NCBI GenBank assembly: GCA_945882095.1
Contig: CAMCWF010000002.1
Span: 124,001 to 188,000, forward strand
DNA length: 64,000 nt
Direction: 5' to 3'
DNA from: Chryseobacterium gleum
Lineage (GTDB): Bacteria > Bacteroidota > Bacteroidia > Flavobacteriales_D > Crocinitomicaceae
Shown here: positions 46,120 through 56,701 of the stretch, piece after piece
How the letters are laid out: the number at the start of each line of letters is the position of its first letter
Position numbering within the stretch: the first letter of the stretch is position 1
Notes under the pieces: model-generated
Databases searched by the model: none
The model's input: only the letters and a program-made list of their open reading frames with translations
Told to the model about the DNA's origin: nothing
Made by a program: the position numbers and the translations under genes

Positions 46120-48099
46120 TTACACTTTACGGTCCAAATGTCGGAAGCCTTCTGCAATTATTTTGGCGTCTTTGAGAATGCTAAAATCTCGGGCATAGAT
46201 TAAATTCAATTTGTCGGATTGGTGGCTGGTGATGTTTTCCATACCATCCAATGGGTTTAAGATGCCTTGTTTTAGCCTCGGTAATTGCGGGTCGACGTAG
46301 CCAGTGCTTTTAGCATAAAACCCTACCCAAGTCCGCTTAGACAGGATTACCGCATAAATATTCTTGTAAAATTGCCATTTGGAACCATAAAGCCAAAGTA
46401 ACACCGGACTCAAAATTAAAAGGAGAGCCCCTAAAATGAGGTCAAAAAATCTTTTGGAACGAAGGTTTTCGGGTTTTGCGAGGTTGTTGATGTTAACACG
46501 GTAGGTTTCTCCTGTGGTTTCAATGGAGTTGCTGCCAATGATAAAATCTGTATCCGGTTGGGCAATTTTGAAATCCAAGTGTGCAGCATTGATTTGGCTC
46601 ATCCAAGAAATGATTTGCGCTGCATCGAGGTCCTTTGCACTGAAAATGATTTCATTGTAGTCTGAAAAATCAATTTTCTCGGGAAATTCCTCCAAATTAC
46701 ATTTGGCTTCGGGATAACTTTCAGTCTTGTACACCCCATGAATGTAGGCTATGGGTTTGATGTTTTGGATTAGGAGGTTTTTTAACCTTTTAAATTCCTG
46801 TTGGTCTCCTAAAATCAAGAATTTCTTTTTTGGGTTTAGCAACCATCCCATGGAATTTTTTAGCAACAAGCCTTGCAGCAGTTTGTCTGTTACCACCCAA
46901 GCAAAGTACCACGCCGCACCCGCCAAAATATAAAGTCTTGAAAACTGAAAGTCCTTCGGCATAAGCGCATAAATCACCAAGATTACCAAGGTGCCTATCA
47001 CAGTTGATTTGGCAAACTTTCCGATTTTAAAAGGTGCGTCAAAAGCCCCCATGATTAAATTTACGCAGGTCCAGGTTAAAAAATAGAACGGAATGACAAT
47101 GTCGTACGCAATTTCTGGAAAGGTGACATCGTGCATGCGCCAACGATGGGTCAATGCAAACAAACCCAGTAATAAAACGCCTCCACTCCATAGGACAGGA
47201 ACCACTTTTTCTAACATTCTTCTAACAAGAGCCAAAGTCGCTCTGAGGTAGATTCCCAAATAAATAGCGAAGGAAAAAAAAGCTGCGTTGTTTTGGGTAA
47301 AATGCTTTTTTGCAAAAATGATCATCGCTTTGTAAAAGACAAAGACATAATTTACCGAGCTTTTTTTCGTGCTTTCGCCTTTGTAATGAATGATGGTAGT
47401 CTCGGGAAAATACACATTTTTGTAACTACCTTTCAAGATTCTATAAGACAAATCGATGTCCTCTCCATACATGAAAAAGGTTTCGTCCAGTAAGCCCACT
47501 TCATTCAACGTTGAAGCACGCATGCACATGAATGCTCCGCTTAGAATTTCAACTTCATTCGTTGCAAATTCATTTAAATAAGTGAGGTGGTATTTACCGA
47601 ATTTCTTTGATTTTTTAAACAAGGATGCCAAGCCAAAAATCTTATAGAAAGCAACAGCCGGTGTTGGAAGTCCTCGTTTTGATTCGGGTAAAAAATTCCC
47701 TTTTCCGTCCACCATTCGAACCCCTAATCCACCAATTTTCGGATCGGATTCCATGTGTGAAACAATTTTTTCAAATGTACTTTCTTCCACTACGGTGTCT
47801 GGATTCAATAACAAGACGTACTTGCCTTTCGCGATTCGCATGGCTTGGTTGTTTGCGCGAGAAAAACCAACATTCTCCTTGTTTTGAATTAAAATCACTG
47901 AGGGAAATTTTTCCAATACCATTTCATTGGAATTATCGCTGCTTCGGTTGTCAACAACAAAAACTTCTACAGAAATGCTTTGGGCACTCTTGTAAACAGC
48001 ATTTAAGCATTGCTCTAAAAAGTAGGCAACGTTATAATTTACAATAATTACCGAAAGGGTTATTTCGTTTGAGGGATTCAAGCTTTTATGGCAATACAA
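46120..48099 (-). CDS. GT2 glycosyltransferase fused to a polyprenyl-phosphate sugar transferase-like C-terminal remnant
   Basis: LSVIIVNYNVAYFLEQCLNAVYKS, LLLNPDTVVEESTF; multiple TMs; C-term KRFFDLILGALLLILSPVLLWLYG…LPRLKQGILNPLDG. Confidence 0.8.
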   Translation of the reverse strand: MYCHKSLNPSNEITLSVIIVNYNVAYFLEQCLNAVYKSAQSISVEVFVVDNRSSDNSNEMVLEKFPSVILIQNKENVGFSRANNQAMRIAKGKYVLLLNPDTVVEESTFEKIVSHMESDPKIGGLGVRMVDGKGNFLPESKRGLPTPAVAFYKIFGLASLFKKSKKFGKYHLTYLNEFATNEVEILSGAFMCMRASTLNEVGLLDETFFMYGEDIDLSYRILKGSYKNVYFPETTIIHYKGESTKKSSVNYVFVFYKAMIIFAKKHFTQNNAAFFSFAIYLGIYLRATLALVRRMLEKVVPVLWSGGVLLLGLFALTHRWRMHDVTFPEIAYDIVIPFYFLTWTCVNLIMGAFDAPFKIGKFAKSTVIGTLVILVIYALMPKDFQFSRLYILAGAAWYFAWVVTDKLLQGLLLKNSMGWLLNPKKKFLILGDQQEFKRLKNLLIQNIKPIAYIHGVYKTESYPEAKCNLEEFPEKIDFSDYNEIIFSAKDLDAAQIISWMSQINAAHLDFKIAQPDTDFIIGSNSIETTGETYRVNINNLAKPENLRSKRFFDLILGALLLILSPVLLWLYGSKWQFYKNIYAVILSKRTWVGFYAKSTGYVDPQLPRLKQGILNPLDGMENITSHQSDKLNLIYARDFSILKDAKIIAEGFRHLDRKV

Positions 48100-48458
48100 G
48101 AAATTTCTACAATGGCATCCATCGGAAGTCTACTAATTTCAATGGTTTCCCTGGCAGGAGGGGTTTCAGGAAAGTAGGTTCCATAGGCTTTGTTTACCTT
48201 TTCAAAATCGTTCAAATCTTTTAAAAAGAGGGTACATTTTACGACGTCGGCGAGGGTAAATCCGGCGGCAAGAACAAGTGATTTTAGGTTTTCCATAACC
48301 TGAATTGTTGCCAACTCTATGTCATCCTTAACCAACGATTGGGTAAGAGGATTCATTGGGATTTGACCACTTACAAACAATTGATTGCCAATGCGAATGG
48401 CCGGGGAGTATGGGCCAATGGGTTTGGGTGCATTTGGAATGCTAATGCTTTCTTTCAT
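48078..48458 (-). CDS. RidA family (reactive intermediate/imine deaminase)
   Basis: APKPIGPYSPAIRIGNQLFVSGQIPMNP; PPARETIEISRLPMDAIVEISCIA. Confidence 0.94.
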   Translation of the reverse strand: MKESISIPNAPKPIGPYSPAIRIGNQLFVSGQIPMNPLTQSLVKDDIELATIQVMENLKSLVLAAGFTLADVVKCTLFLKDLNDFEKVNKAYGTYFPETPPARETIEISRLPMDAIVEISCIAIKA

Positions 48459-48460
48459 GT

Positions 48461-48494
48461 TTTGTCGCTTGAATGTTTGTACTGACTACTTTTG
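48461..48494 (+). promoter_or_regulatory. Candidate promoter TTTG-N22-TACTTTTG
   Basis: Matches TAnnTTTG -7 element; spacing slightly long; 24 bp upstream of the ATG at 48519. Confidence 0.45.
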
Positions 48495-48518
48495 TAAAAT
48501 TAAAAACAATTGACGCAA

Positions 48519-49091
48519 ATGCGCATTCTTGTTATAGATTTTTACGATTCCTTTGTGTTTAACTTGGTCCATTATTTTGAGGAGCATGCGGCGGAGGTTG
48601 TGGTTTTATCAGACCTAGAAATCGAGTTGAGTCAGTTGGATTTTTTGTTGGGATTTAATGGGATTGTCCTTTCACCTGGCCCTGGATTGCCTCAAGAAAC
48701 GCTTTCAATGATGCGTGTTCTTACTTTTGTAAAAGGAAAAGTACCCGTTCTAGGGGTTTGTCTCGGCATGCAAGGAATCGCCTTGGCTCTGGGTGGAAAT
48801 TTGTATAACCTAAACGAAGTGCGACATGGTTTTGCTGTGAATCTCATTCAAAAACCTACATCAACCATAGGTAAAGGGATAGACTCCAATGTAAAAGTAG
48901 GACTCTACCACAGTTGGGCAGTGGAGAATTTGCCCGAAGAATGGATTGGAAGTTTGGACGAGAAAGGCGTGGTTATGTCGTTGGAATGTCCGGAATTTAA
49001 ATGGTATGGCGTACAATTTCATCCCGAATCAGTTTTGACGCCTGATGGAAAAAAAATGATTAAAAACGTGATTGAACATATTTTTACATAA
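48519..49091 (+). CDS. Anthranilate/aminodeoxychorismate synthase component II (glutamine amidotransferase)
   Basis: ILVIDFYDSFVFNLVHYF, LSPGPGLP, LGVCLGMQGIA, GVQFHPESVLTPDGKKM. Confidence 0.9.
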   Translation: MRILVIDFYDSFVFNLVHYFEEHAAEVVVLSDLEIELSQLDFLLGFNGIVLSPGPGLPQETLSMMRVLTFVKGKVPVLGVCLGMQGIALALGGNLYNLNEVRHGFAVNLIQKPTSTIGKGIDSNVKVGLYHSWAVENLPEEWIGSLDEKGVVMSLECPEFKWYGVQFHPESVLTPDGKKMIKNVIEHIFT

Positions 49092-49117
49092 CTTTAGGAC
49101 TTATAAATTTTAATCCG

Positions 49118-49678
49118 ATGAAAAAATTTCTGTTAATCTTCTGCCTATTTGTCTTTTTAAACACAGGGTTTGCACAAACGAAAAAGTACCACGGGGTAAC
49201 CTTTTACACGGAAACCAAAGTGGGTGATACGCCCGTTGTAATCAATGGAGCAGGGTTGCGTACGAAATACTTTATGGACATGTATGTCGTAGCCTTGTAC
49301 CTTAAGAAAAAATCAACCGATGCAGTGAAGGTGATAAACGCCAACGAAGAAATGGCGATGCATATTAAAATTACATCAAGCATGGTAACGCGTGATCGTT
49401 TTAAAGAAGCGGTTACCGAAGGATTTGCGAATGCCACCCAGGGAAAGGCAACGAAAGAGGACCAGAAAAAATTTATGGGATACCTAAGCGAATCCTTTTC
49501 GGTGGGAGATAAAATTTATTTGGATTACATCCCTGAAAAAGGCGTGAAAGTGACCAAAAACGGCGAGTACAAAGGGTTGATCTCAGGCTTGGATTTCAAA
49601 AAAGCATTGTTCTCCATTTGGCTTGGAGGGGAACCTGCCCAGGAAAGTTTAAAGGCAGAGCTCTTAGGGAAAGATTAA
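49118..49678 (+). CDS. Chalcone isomerase-like domain protein, secreted
   Basis: Signal peptide; LRTKYFMDMYVVALYLKKKSTDA; ALFSIWLGGEPAQESLKAELLG. Confidence 0.87.
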   Translation: MKKFLLIFCLFVFLNTGFAQTKKYHGVTFYTETKVGDTPVVINGAGLRTKYFMDMYVVALYLKKKSTDAVKVINANEEMAMHIKITSSMVTRDRFKEAVTEGFANATQGKATKEDQKKFMGYLSESFSVGDKIYLDYIPEKGVKVTKNGEYKGLISGLDFKKALFSIWLGGEPAQESLKAELLGKD

Positions 49679-49728
49679 GAAATTCCTGAACAAATTGCTA
49701 AGTTTGGTGTTTTTTTCTAAAACATTGC

Positions 49729-52173
49729 ATGCGTAATTTTCTACTTTTTTCCTTTTTGCTTTCTGGATTTTCTTTAATGGCCCAATCGGGTTTGGTCCGA
49801 GGTAAAACGTTCAGCATCTCCAACAACGCGGTAATTTCCGACGTAAAAATTCAAATCATAGAACTTAGCAAAGGGGTGAAATCCGATTCTTTGGGCGCTT
49901 ATGAAATTGGCGCAATTCCTCCTGGGATTTATACTTTTAAAGCCGTAGCAACCGGATTTAAGCCCGCATTTCAAAATGAAATTACGGTCACCAATGCAAG
50001 AACGGTTACATTGGATTTTTACCTCGAAGAAATCATATCTGGGAAGGATGCTTCTGAGGTTGTGGTAAAAGGGCCCAAATTTGTCCGAAGCACAGAGTCT
50101 CCGGTATCCTTGAAAACGTTGAATGCGACAGAAATCGAAAGACTTCCAGGTGCGAATCGCGATGTGAGCAAGGTTATTGCTGCGCTTCCAGGGGTTGCTT
50201 CCCGAGCGACCTTCAGAAACGACATCATCATTCGAGGTGGTTCTCCAGGGGAAAATAAGTTTTACCTAGACGGTATTGAAGTCCCCAACATCAATCACTT
50301 TGCAACACAAGGGTCAAGCGGCGGTCCCGTTGGTTTGTTGAATGTCAATTTTATCAGTGAAGTTGATTTCTATTCAGGGGCATTTCCATCCAATCGTGCA
50401 AATGCATTGAGCAGTGTGCTTGCGTTTAAGCAAAAAGAAGGCAATGAAGATGGCTTAATTGTCAATTTCGCGTTAGGTTCCAGTGATGCAGCACTTACCC
50501 TCGATGGTCCCATTGGAAAAAAGGCAAATTTTATTTTTTCAGCCAGAAGATCCTATTTGCAACTCTTGTTCGCGGCTTTGAAGTTACCTATTTTGCCTAC
50601 GTACAATGACTTTCAATATAAGGTTAACGTGGACCTTAATGCAAAGAATAGAATTTCCTTTATTGGGTTGGGTGCCGTCGATCAGTTCGGGCTAAACGCC
50701 AAGGTAAACGATGGAATTACCGATACAGCAACCTTGGAATATAACAACTTTTTATTGGGCAACATACCGATGCAAAATCAGTGGAATTACGCCATGGGTG
50801 TCAATTACCAACACTCTGGAGAACACTCTTTTCAAAACATTGTGGTGAGTAGAAACATGTTGAACAATGAAGCCTATCGCTACAAGGATCTCATTGAAAT
50901 TCCGTCCAATTTACTGCAAAACTACAGTTCATTCGAAGCAGAAAACAAGGTGAGAATCGAACATACCTACCGAAAAAATGGTTTTCGTTGGAATGTGGGA
51001 GCAGCGTATGAATATGCACGTTATCACAATGAAAGCTATTTGAACATAACAGTACAAGGCTTTCCAGTGGTTGTTGATTTTCAGTCAGATATTTTTCTCA
51101 GTAAATACGGTGTTTTCTCCCAAGTAAGTCAATCCTTCTTTAAAGAACACCTGAACGTATCGCTTGGGATTCGCATGGATGGTTCCAACTATTCAAAGTC
51201 GCTTTCAAATCTATTAGAACAAAGCTCCCCTTCATTGTCCATTAACTATCGAATCAATGATAATTTTGCCTTGAATGCAAACATTGCTCGCTACCATCAA
51301 TTGCCTTCCTACACAATTTTAGGTTTTAGAAATGGTCAGGGAGAATTGGTGAACAAGACCAACAACGTCAAATACATTCGTGCGGACCACTTCGTTTTTG
51401 GTGCTGAATACCGAACAAAGTCGAGTTCGAGGTTTACCTTGGAAGGATTTTATAAAAATTACACCAGGTATCCCTTCTCGCTGAAAGATTCAATCTCCCT
51501 TGCAAACATTGGTTCAGACTTTGGCGTGGTGGGAAATGAAGCCGTACAAAGCTCTTCTTCCGGTAGATCCTATGGTGGCGAGTTCTTATTTCAACAAAAA
51601 TTGTTCAAAGGCTTTTACGCCGTTGTGGCCTACACGTATGTGATTTCTGAGTTTAAGGATAAAAATAACAAATATGTACCGACTGCTTGGGACAGTAGGC
51701 ACATCGTTTCACTTACCGGTGGTAAAAGGTTCAAAAAAGGATGGGAATTGGGAATGCGTTGGTTGTTTTCAGGAGGCTCTCCTTACACACCTTATGATGT
51801 ACCCACCTCAAGTCTGATTTCAAATTGGAACATCAATGGGTTTGGCTTGTTGAATTACAACCAATTGAATACCCAAAGGGAATCGAGTTTTCATCAATTA
51901 AACCTACGTGTGGATAAGAAATTGTTCTTGGATAAATTCAATTTGAATTTTTACCTAGACATCCAAAATGCCTATGCGTACAAAGCCAAACTTGCCCCGA
52001 TTTTATTGGTTGAAACAGATGCAAATGGTGCGCCCGTGGTAGACCCAAATGACCCAACGCGGTACAAAACCAAATTTGTAGAAAACAGTTCTGGAATTGT
52101 TCAGCCCACGATTGGGATCATTATTGAATTTGCTACGAAGAAAAAAAGGCTTCCACAAGTTACCAACCCGTAA
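49729..52173 (+). CDS. TonB-dependent receptor with carboxypeptidase-regulatory-like N-terminal domain
   Basis: PPGIYTFKAVATGFKPA; plug domain RNDIIIRGGSPGENKFYLDGIEVPNINHF; C-terminal barrel. Confidence 0.92.
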   Translation: MRNFLLFSFLLSGFSLMAQSGLVRGKTFSISNNAVISDVKIQIIELSKGVKSDSLGAYEIGAIPPGIYTFKAVATGFKPAFQNEITVTNARTVTLDFYLEEIISGKDASEVVVKGPKFVRSTESPVSLKTLNATEIERLPGANRDVSKVIAALPGVASRATFRNDIIIRGGSPGENKFYLDGIEVPNINHFATQGSSGGPVGLLNVNFISEVDFYSGAFPSNRANALSSVLAFKQKEGNEDGLIVNFALGSSDAALTLDGPIGKKANFIFSARRSYLQLLFAALKLPILPTYNDFQYKVNVDLNAKNRISFIGLGAVDQFGLNAKVNDGITDTATLEYNNFLLGNIPMQNQWNYAMGVNYQHSGEHSFQNIVVSRNMLNNEAYRYKDLIEIPSNLLQNYSSFEAENKVRIEHTYRKNGFRWNVGAAYEYARYHNESYLNITVQGFPVVVDFQSDIFLSKYGVFSQVSQSFFKEHLNVSLGIRMDGSNYSKSLSNLLEQSSPSLSINYRINDNFALNANIARYHQLPSYTILGFRNGQGELVNKTNNVKYIRADHFVFGAEYRTKSSSRFTLEGFYKNYTRYPFSLKDSISLANIGSDFGVVGNEAVQSSSSGRSYGGEFLFQQKLFKGFYAVVAYTYVISEFKDKNNKYVPTAWDSRHIVSLTGGKRFKKGWELGMRWLFSGGSPYTPYDVPTSSLISNWNINGFGLLNYNQLNTQRESSFHQLNLRVDKKLFLDKFNLNFYLDIQNAYAYKAKLAPILLVETDANGAPVVDPNDPTRYKTKFVENSSGIVQPTIGIIIEFATKKKRLPQVTNP

Positions 52174-52738
52174 CCCTTCCGCTGTTCTTACGGATGAAGT
52201 TTTGTAGTTCAAGAGACTTTTCAAACTTCATTTTACAAAATTCGCCGAATTCAGGTGTAAGAAAAAAGGTGTTGTACATTTTTTCTGCGTAGGCGTGAAC
52301 CACTGTTTCCTTTTCCATCGTAAGGCTTGGTTTTGAATCAAGGTTGTTTTGACATCCTACCAAAAAGTGATACACACTTTCATTGTAGACAGACATCCAT
52401 TTTGAATCGTTCCCAAAGGTTTCGTCCCATTTTGTTTGGTTTGGATTGACATAGGGAACATCAAGGTCAGGAATTGCAACTTCTATCGCTGACGAATTTT
52501 TCTTGGCTTCCCTGTTTTTAACTACCTTCTTTACGGGTTTTGTCTTTGGATTCGAGGCGGGTACTTCCTTTCTTTTTTCTTGTCGAAGGGGAGGTTTTGC
52601 ATTTTGGGATACCGAAGCAACTTCCTTTTTTCGGAGAATCAATGTGGGAGATGCATCTTCATTTTTAGGTTCATTCGAACACTGTAAAAGCAAAAAAGAA
52701 AAGAGTCCAAGAAATGTGCAGAGGTAATATTTCTTCAT
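52160..52738 (-). CDS. Hypothetical lipoprotein
   Basis: MKKYYLCTFLGLFSFLLLQC lipobox; internal start relative to ORF track. Confidence 0.65.
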   Translation of the reverse strand: MKKYYLCTFLGLFSFLLLQCSNEPKNEDASPTLILRKKEVASVSQNAKPPLRQEKRKEVPASNPKTKPVKKVVKNREAKKNSSAIEVAIPDLDVPYVNPNQTKWDETFGNDSKWMSVYNESVYHFLVGCQNNLDSKPSLTMEKETVVHAYAEKMYNTFFLTPEFGEFCKMKFEKSLELQNFIRKNSGRVTGW

Positions 52739-52763
52739 ACGTTGGTGAATGACATGTGCAGGA

Positions 52764-52794
52764 TTCGTTACAAAGAAAAGAATATCTATCTTTG
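52764..52794 (+). promoter_or_regulatory. Candidate promoter TTCG-N19-TATCTTTG for ndk
   Basis: Perfect TAnnTTTG with 19-bp spacing to a one-mismatch TTTG; 20 bp upstream of the ATG. Confidence 0.6.
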
Positions 52795-52814
52795 AGCCGA
52801 AAAAAATATACAAA

Positions 52815-53234
52815 ATGACGACAAATAGAACTTTTACAATGTTAAAACCCGATGCCATTGAAAATGGAAACATGGGTAAAATTATTGACATGATTTTGAA
52901 CGCTGGTTTTGAAATTAAAGCCATGAAATACACTCAATTGACAGAGGATCAAGCAAAAAAGTTTTATGAAGTTCACAGCGAACGTCCTTTTTACGGAGAG
53001 TTGGTTGAATACATGACATCAGGACCTATCGTTGCAGCGATTTTAGAAAAAGACAATGCAGTGGCAGATTTCAGAGCGTTGATTGGTGCGACAGATCCAA
53101 TGGAAGCAGCGGAAGGTACCATTCGTAAATCCTATGCTGAAAGCAAAGCAAAAAATGCAGTGCACGGTTCTGACTCTGATGAAAATGCAGAAATTGAAGG
53201 CAAATTTCATTTTGCACCTTCCGAGATATTTTAA
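52815..53234 (+). CDS. ndk: Nucleoside-diphosphate kinase
   Basis: [50 protein letters not shown]. Confidence 0.96.
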   Translation: MTTNRTFTMLKPDAIENGNMGKIIDMILNAGFEIKAMKYTQLTEDQAKKFYEVHSERPFYGELVEYMTSGPIVAAILEKDNAVADFRALIGATDPMEAAEGTIRKSYAESKAKNAVHGSDSDENAEIEGKFHFAPSEIF

Positions 53235-53254
53235 GCTTAGCGACCCATTATATG

Positions 53255-53285
53255 AAAGACTGCCCTCGGGCGGTCTTTGTTTTTT
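53255..53285 (+). terminator. Intrinsic terminator (AAAGACTGCC-CTCG-GGCGGTCTTT-gTTTTTT)
   Basis: Stem plus T run, immediately upstream of the prfC start. Confidence 0.78.
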
Positions 53286-53291
53286 AGGAAT

Positions 53292-54890
53292 ATGAAAAAT
53301 CAAGAAGCCGTTGAAAAACGCAGAACGTTTGGCATCATCTCTCACCCGGATGCTGGAAAAACTACCCTTACAGAAAAACTATTGTTGTTTGGAGGAGCCA
53401 TTCAAACTGCGGGTGCGGTAAAGAACAATAAAATCAAGAAGTCCGCCACCTCGGATTTCATGGAGATTGAAAAGCAAAGAGGGATCTCGGTTGCTACGTC
53501 GGTTATGGCATTTCAATACAAAGGAAAACAGATTAACATCCTTGATACACCTGGACATAAGGATTTTGCCGAAGATACCTTCCGCACCCTTACCGCTGTA
53601 GATTCAGTGATTTTAGTAATTGACTGCGCAAATGGGGTGGAGGAACAGACCAAGCGCTTGATGGAAGTATGTCGAATGCGTATGACCCCGGTGATTATTT
53701 TCATCAACAAAATGGACCGAGAGGGAAAGGATGCGTTTGACCTTTTGGACGAGTTGGAAAAAGTGTTGGACATCAAAGTCTGTCCCTTGACTTGGCCCAT
53801 TGGAATGGGTGACCGTTTTCAGGGGGTTTACAACATTTACCAAAAAGGATTGAATCTTTTTTCGGCGAATAAAACCAAAATTTCTAACGATTCTGTACAT
53901 ATACAGGACATCAATGCCCAGGAATTGGATGAAATCATTGGAGAAAAGCCTGCACAAGAATTAAGAGAAGAGCTGGACATTATCGATGGGGTTTATGATG
54001 CTTTTAATAGGGAAAGCTACCTTTCCGGTGAAGTTGCCCCTGTGTTTTTTGGCTCTGCAGTAAATAATTTTGGCGTTCGTGAGCTGTTGGATACCTTTTG
54101 TGAGATTTCTCCTTCCCCTAGGGGTAGGGAAACAGACCTTCGCTTTATAAAACCGGAGGAGGATAAGTTTAGTGGGTTTGTATTTAAAATTCACGCCAAC
54201 CTAGATCCAAAACATCGGGACCGAATCGCCTTCCTACGCGTGGTTTCAGGTAAGTTTGAAAGGAATCAATTTTACCACCATGTTAGGAACAATAAGAAAA
54301 TGAAGTTCCCCAATCCTACATCTTTTATGGCGCAGGACAAAAGTATTATTGACGATGCTTACCCTGGCGATGTGATTGGTTTGTACGACTCTGGAAATTT
54401 TAAGATTGGAGACACCTTAACCGAAGGGGAAAAGATGATGTTTCAAGGAATCCCAAGCTTTTCACCTGAAATCTTTCAAGAATTGGAAAACCTCGATCCA
54501 CTTAAATCCAAACAATTGGAGAAAGGCATACGTCAGCTCATCGATGAAGGGGTAGCCCAATTGTTCATCCAACAACCCGGAAATCGTAAAATTGTAGGAA
54601 CCGTTGGTCAGCTTCAGTTTGAGGTGATTACCCACCGATTGATCAACGAGTATGGGGCAAATTGTCGATTTGTTCCTCGGAATTACGCCAAAGCGTGTTG
54701 GATTACGTCAGAAAATCCCGAAGAAATTGAAAGGTTTAAAAAATCAAAAGTCAACCACATGGCGATGGACAAAGATGATAATTGGGTGTTTATGGCAGAG
54801 ACGCCTTTTCTATTAAGCATGGCAGAAAAGGATTATCCAGAAATCACCTTTCATACATCTTCTGAATTTAAACTTAAACGAGCTGAGTAA
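53292..54890 (+). CDS. prfC: Peptide chain release factor 3
   Basis: [57 protein letters not shown]. Confidence 0.95.
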   Translation: MKNQEAVEKRRTFGIISHPDAGKTTLTEKLLLFGGAIQTAGAVKNNKIKKSATSDFMEIEKQRGISVATSVMAFQYKGKQINILDTPGHKDFAEDTFRTLTAVDSVILVIDCANGVEEQTKRLMEVCRMRMTPVIIFINKMDREGKDAFDLLDELEKVLDIKVCPLTWPIGMGDRFQGVYNIYQKGLNLFSANKTKISNDSVHIQDINAQELDEIIGEKPAQELREELDIIDGVYDAFNRESYLSGEVAPVFFGSAVNNFGVRELLDTFCEISPSPRGRETDLRFIKPEEDKFSGFVFKIHANLDPKHRDRIAFLRVVSGKFERNQFYHHVRNNKKMKFPNPTSFMAQDKSIIDDAYPGDVIGLYDSGNFKIGDTLTEGEKMMFQGIPSFSPEIFQELENLDPLKSKQLEKGIRQLIDEGVAQLFIQQPGNRKIVGTVGQLQFEVITHRLINEYGANCRFVPRNYAKACWITSENPEEIERFKKSKVNHMAMDKDDNWVFMAETPFLLSMAEKDYPEITFHTSSEFKLKRAE

Positions 54891-54892
54891 AC

Positions 54893-55543
54893 CTAAATCG
54901 AAAGAAGTATTATTCTATTTCGTTTGATGTCAATGATTCCTTTAATTTCCAACTGTTTAAGGAGCCTAGAAATAGCTACCCTTGAAGAATGTAAGTCGTC
55001 GGCAATTTGTTGGTGTGTATGATGTAATTCTAAAGATCCTAACAGTTTCGCCTGGTCTTTCAAGTATTTCAACAATCTTTCATCCAAGCGCATGAAGGCA
55101 ATCGCATCAATGGTTTCCATAAGTTCCAACATTCTCGTATGGTAGGATTGCATAATGAACGCACGCCAAGAAGCGTATTTGTCCATCCAAATCTGCATGT
55201 ATTCACTTGGAAACATAAGCAGCAAGGAAGGCTCCATGGATGTCGCTTTAATTTGAGAATCAGATTTTTGAACACAACACTGCAAGGTCATAGCACATGT
55301 GTCACCTCCTTCTATGTAATAAAGCAATAATTCTTCACCCTCTGTATTTTCCCTGGAAATTTTTATGGATCCGGATATTACGATCGGAATCATTCGTAAA
55401 GGATCTCCTACGTTGATTATGGTTTCTCCAGGAATGGTTTCACGTATCTTGGCTAATTTGCTCATTTCATCCATTAGCGCGTCTTCAAGAAGATAACCGA
55501 TGGTGCTTTGAAGCATTTGTCTCTTATTTGATGACTGGAGCAT
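54893..55543 (-). CDS. Crp/Fnr family transcriptional regulator with C-x6-CC motif
   Basis: GDTCAMTLQCCVQKSDS; HTH HTHQQIADDLHSSRVAISRLLKQLE. Confidence 0.88.
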   Translation of the reverse strand: MLQSSNKRQMLQSTIGYLLEDALMDEMSKLAKIRETIPGETIINVGDPLRMIPIVISGSIKISRENTEGEELLLYYIEGGDTCAMTLQCCVQKSDSQIKATSMEPSLLLMFPSEYMQIWMDKYASWRAFIMQSYHTRMLELMETIDAIAFMRLDERLLKYLKDQAKLLGSLELHHTHQQIADDLHSSRVAISRLLKQLEIKGIIDIKRNRIILLSI

Positions 55544-55907
55544 TCTTATCATATTTAATGAACAAATTTGCCCATATAATTTTTGAAAGTGCATACAAAT
55601 AAGGTCCCAAACCAATTAAAGCAATCAAAACCAATGTGATTTGTGTCCACACACCCACATTGGAGAAAAACCAGTTGCAAGATGCCCAAATGGCCACGAA
55701 AATGGCCACACCTAAGCCATAAGAAACATACATGGCTCCGTAGTAAAACCCCGGTTCAGGCATGTAGTTCAAACCACAATTAGGACAATGGTCATAAATT
55801 TCACCTGGTTTCGATAAATTGTAAGGATGCGTAACCAAGAATTTTCCTTCTTGACACTTGGGACATCTCATTTTTAAAATGCTATAGAGTTTCGTTCCTT
55901 TTTTCAT
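55524..55907 (-). CDS. DUF983 family membrane protein
   Basis: MRCPKCQEGKFLVTHPYN…DHCPNCGLNYMPEPGFYYGAMYVSYGLGVA. Confidence 0.9.
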   Translation of the reverse strand: MKKGTKLYSILKMRCPKCQEGKFLVTHPYNLSKPGEIYDHCPNCGLNYMPEPGFYYGAMYVSYGLGVAIFVAIWASCNWFFSNVGVWTQITLVLIALIGLGPYLYALSKIIWANLFIKYDKNAPVIK

Positions 55908-55963
55908 CTCAACTTTTTACAAAGGTACCAACACTTGCGCATCTAAAATGTAACATAGGTTAC

Positions 55964-56701
55964 CTAAATTAATGTTCCGTGGTAGTTTTGGGTGATTTCT
56001 CGGTATTTTTGGGTGTAAGCCCCGTTTTCATCCCTGATTTTAAGCTGTTCGATATGAGGTTTTGCTGTTTGGGTAGGACTGTAATTCCCAATCGTTCTGA
56101 CGGGAACATTGCTTTTGCCAAGGATTTCGTATTGAGCTACGTTGTGGAATCCCGTTTCAAAAAGCAATCTATGGTAGGTTTTCGTTTCGTTGCTGGGAAA
56201 AATAATCCAAAAATTTCCGTTCGGATCAAGTTTGTTAAATATCACTTGAAACCATCCCTGTAGGGCCTCGATGCTGGTGTGTTTTTCGCGTTCGTTAGCA
56301 TGGGTTGAAGGATTGTTGCTCAGGTAGTACGGGGGATTTGTAATGATTAGGTCGTATGTGACTCCCGAGTAAAACGACAATATATTTTCATGAAAGCACT
56401 TGATTTGAGGGGAAAAGGGAGACTTTTTGACATTGTTTAATCCTTCCAAAAAGGCATTTTCCTCAATTTCAACGGCGTGAATGGTAAGTGTCTCACTTTT
56501 CTGAGCCATCATGAGACTCAAAACACCTGAACCAGATCCAATATCCAGTGCGAAGGTTTTACATTCTACATCCACGAGGGCACCCAGAAGCATGGAATCA
56601 GTGCCAATGCGGTGGGAATTCGTGTTTTCAAAGATGGTAAAAGCCTTGAAATGAAAGGGTTTCACATCAATATGCTTTGGCAAAAATAACCCGGCAAGCA
56701 C
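55964..56701 (-). CDS. tRNA1(Val) (adenine(37)-N6)-methyltransferase-like
   Basis: [55 protein letters not shown]. Confidence 0.88.
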   Translation of the reverse strand: MLAGLFLPKHIDVKPFHFKAFTIFENTNSHRIGTDSMLLGALVDVECKTFALDIGSGSGVLSLMMAQKSETLTIHAVEIEENAFLEGLNNVKKSPFSPQIKCFHENILSFYSGVTYDLIITNPPYYLSNNPSTHANEREKHTSIEALQGWFQVIFNKLDPNGNFWIIFPSNETKTYHRLLFETGFHNVAQYEILGKSNVPVRTIGNYSPTQTAKPHIEQLKIRDENGAYTQKYREITQNYHGTLI

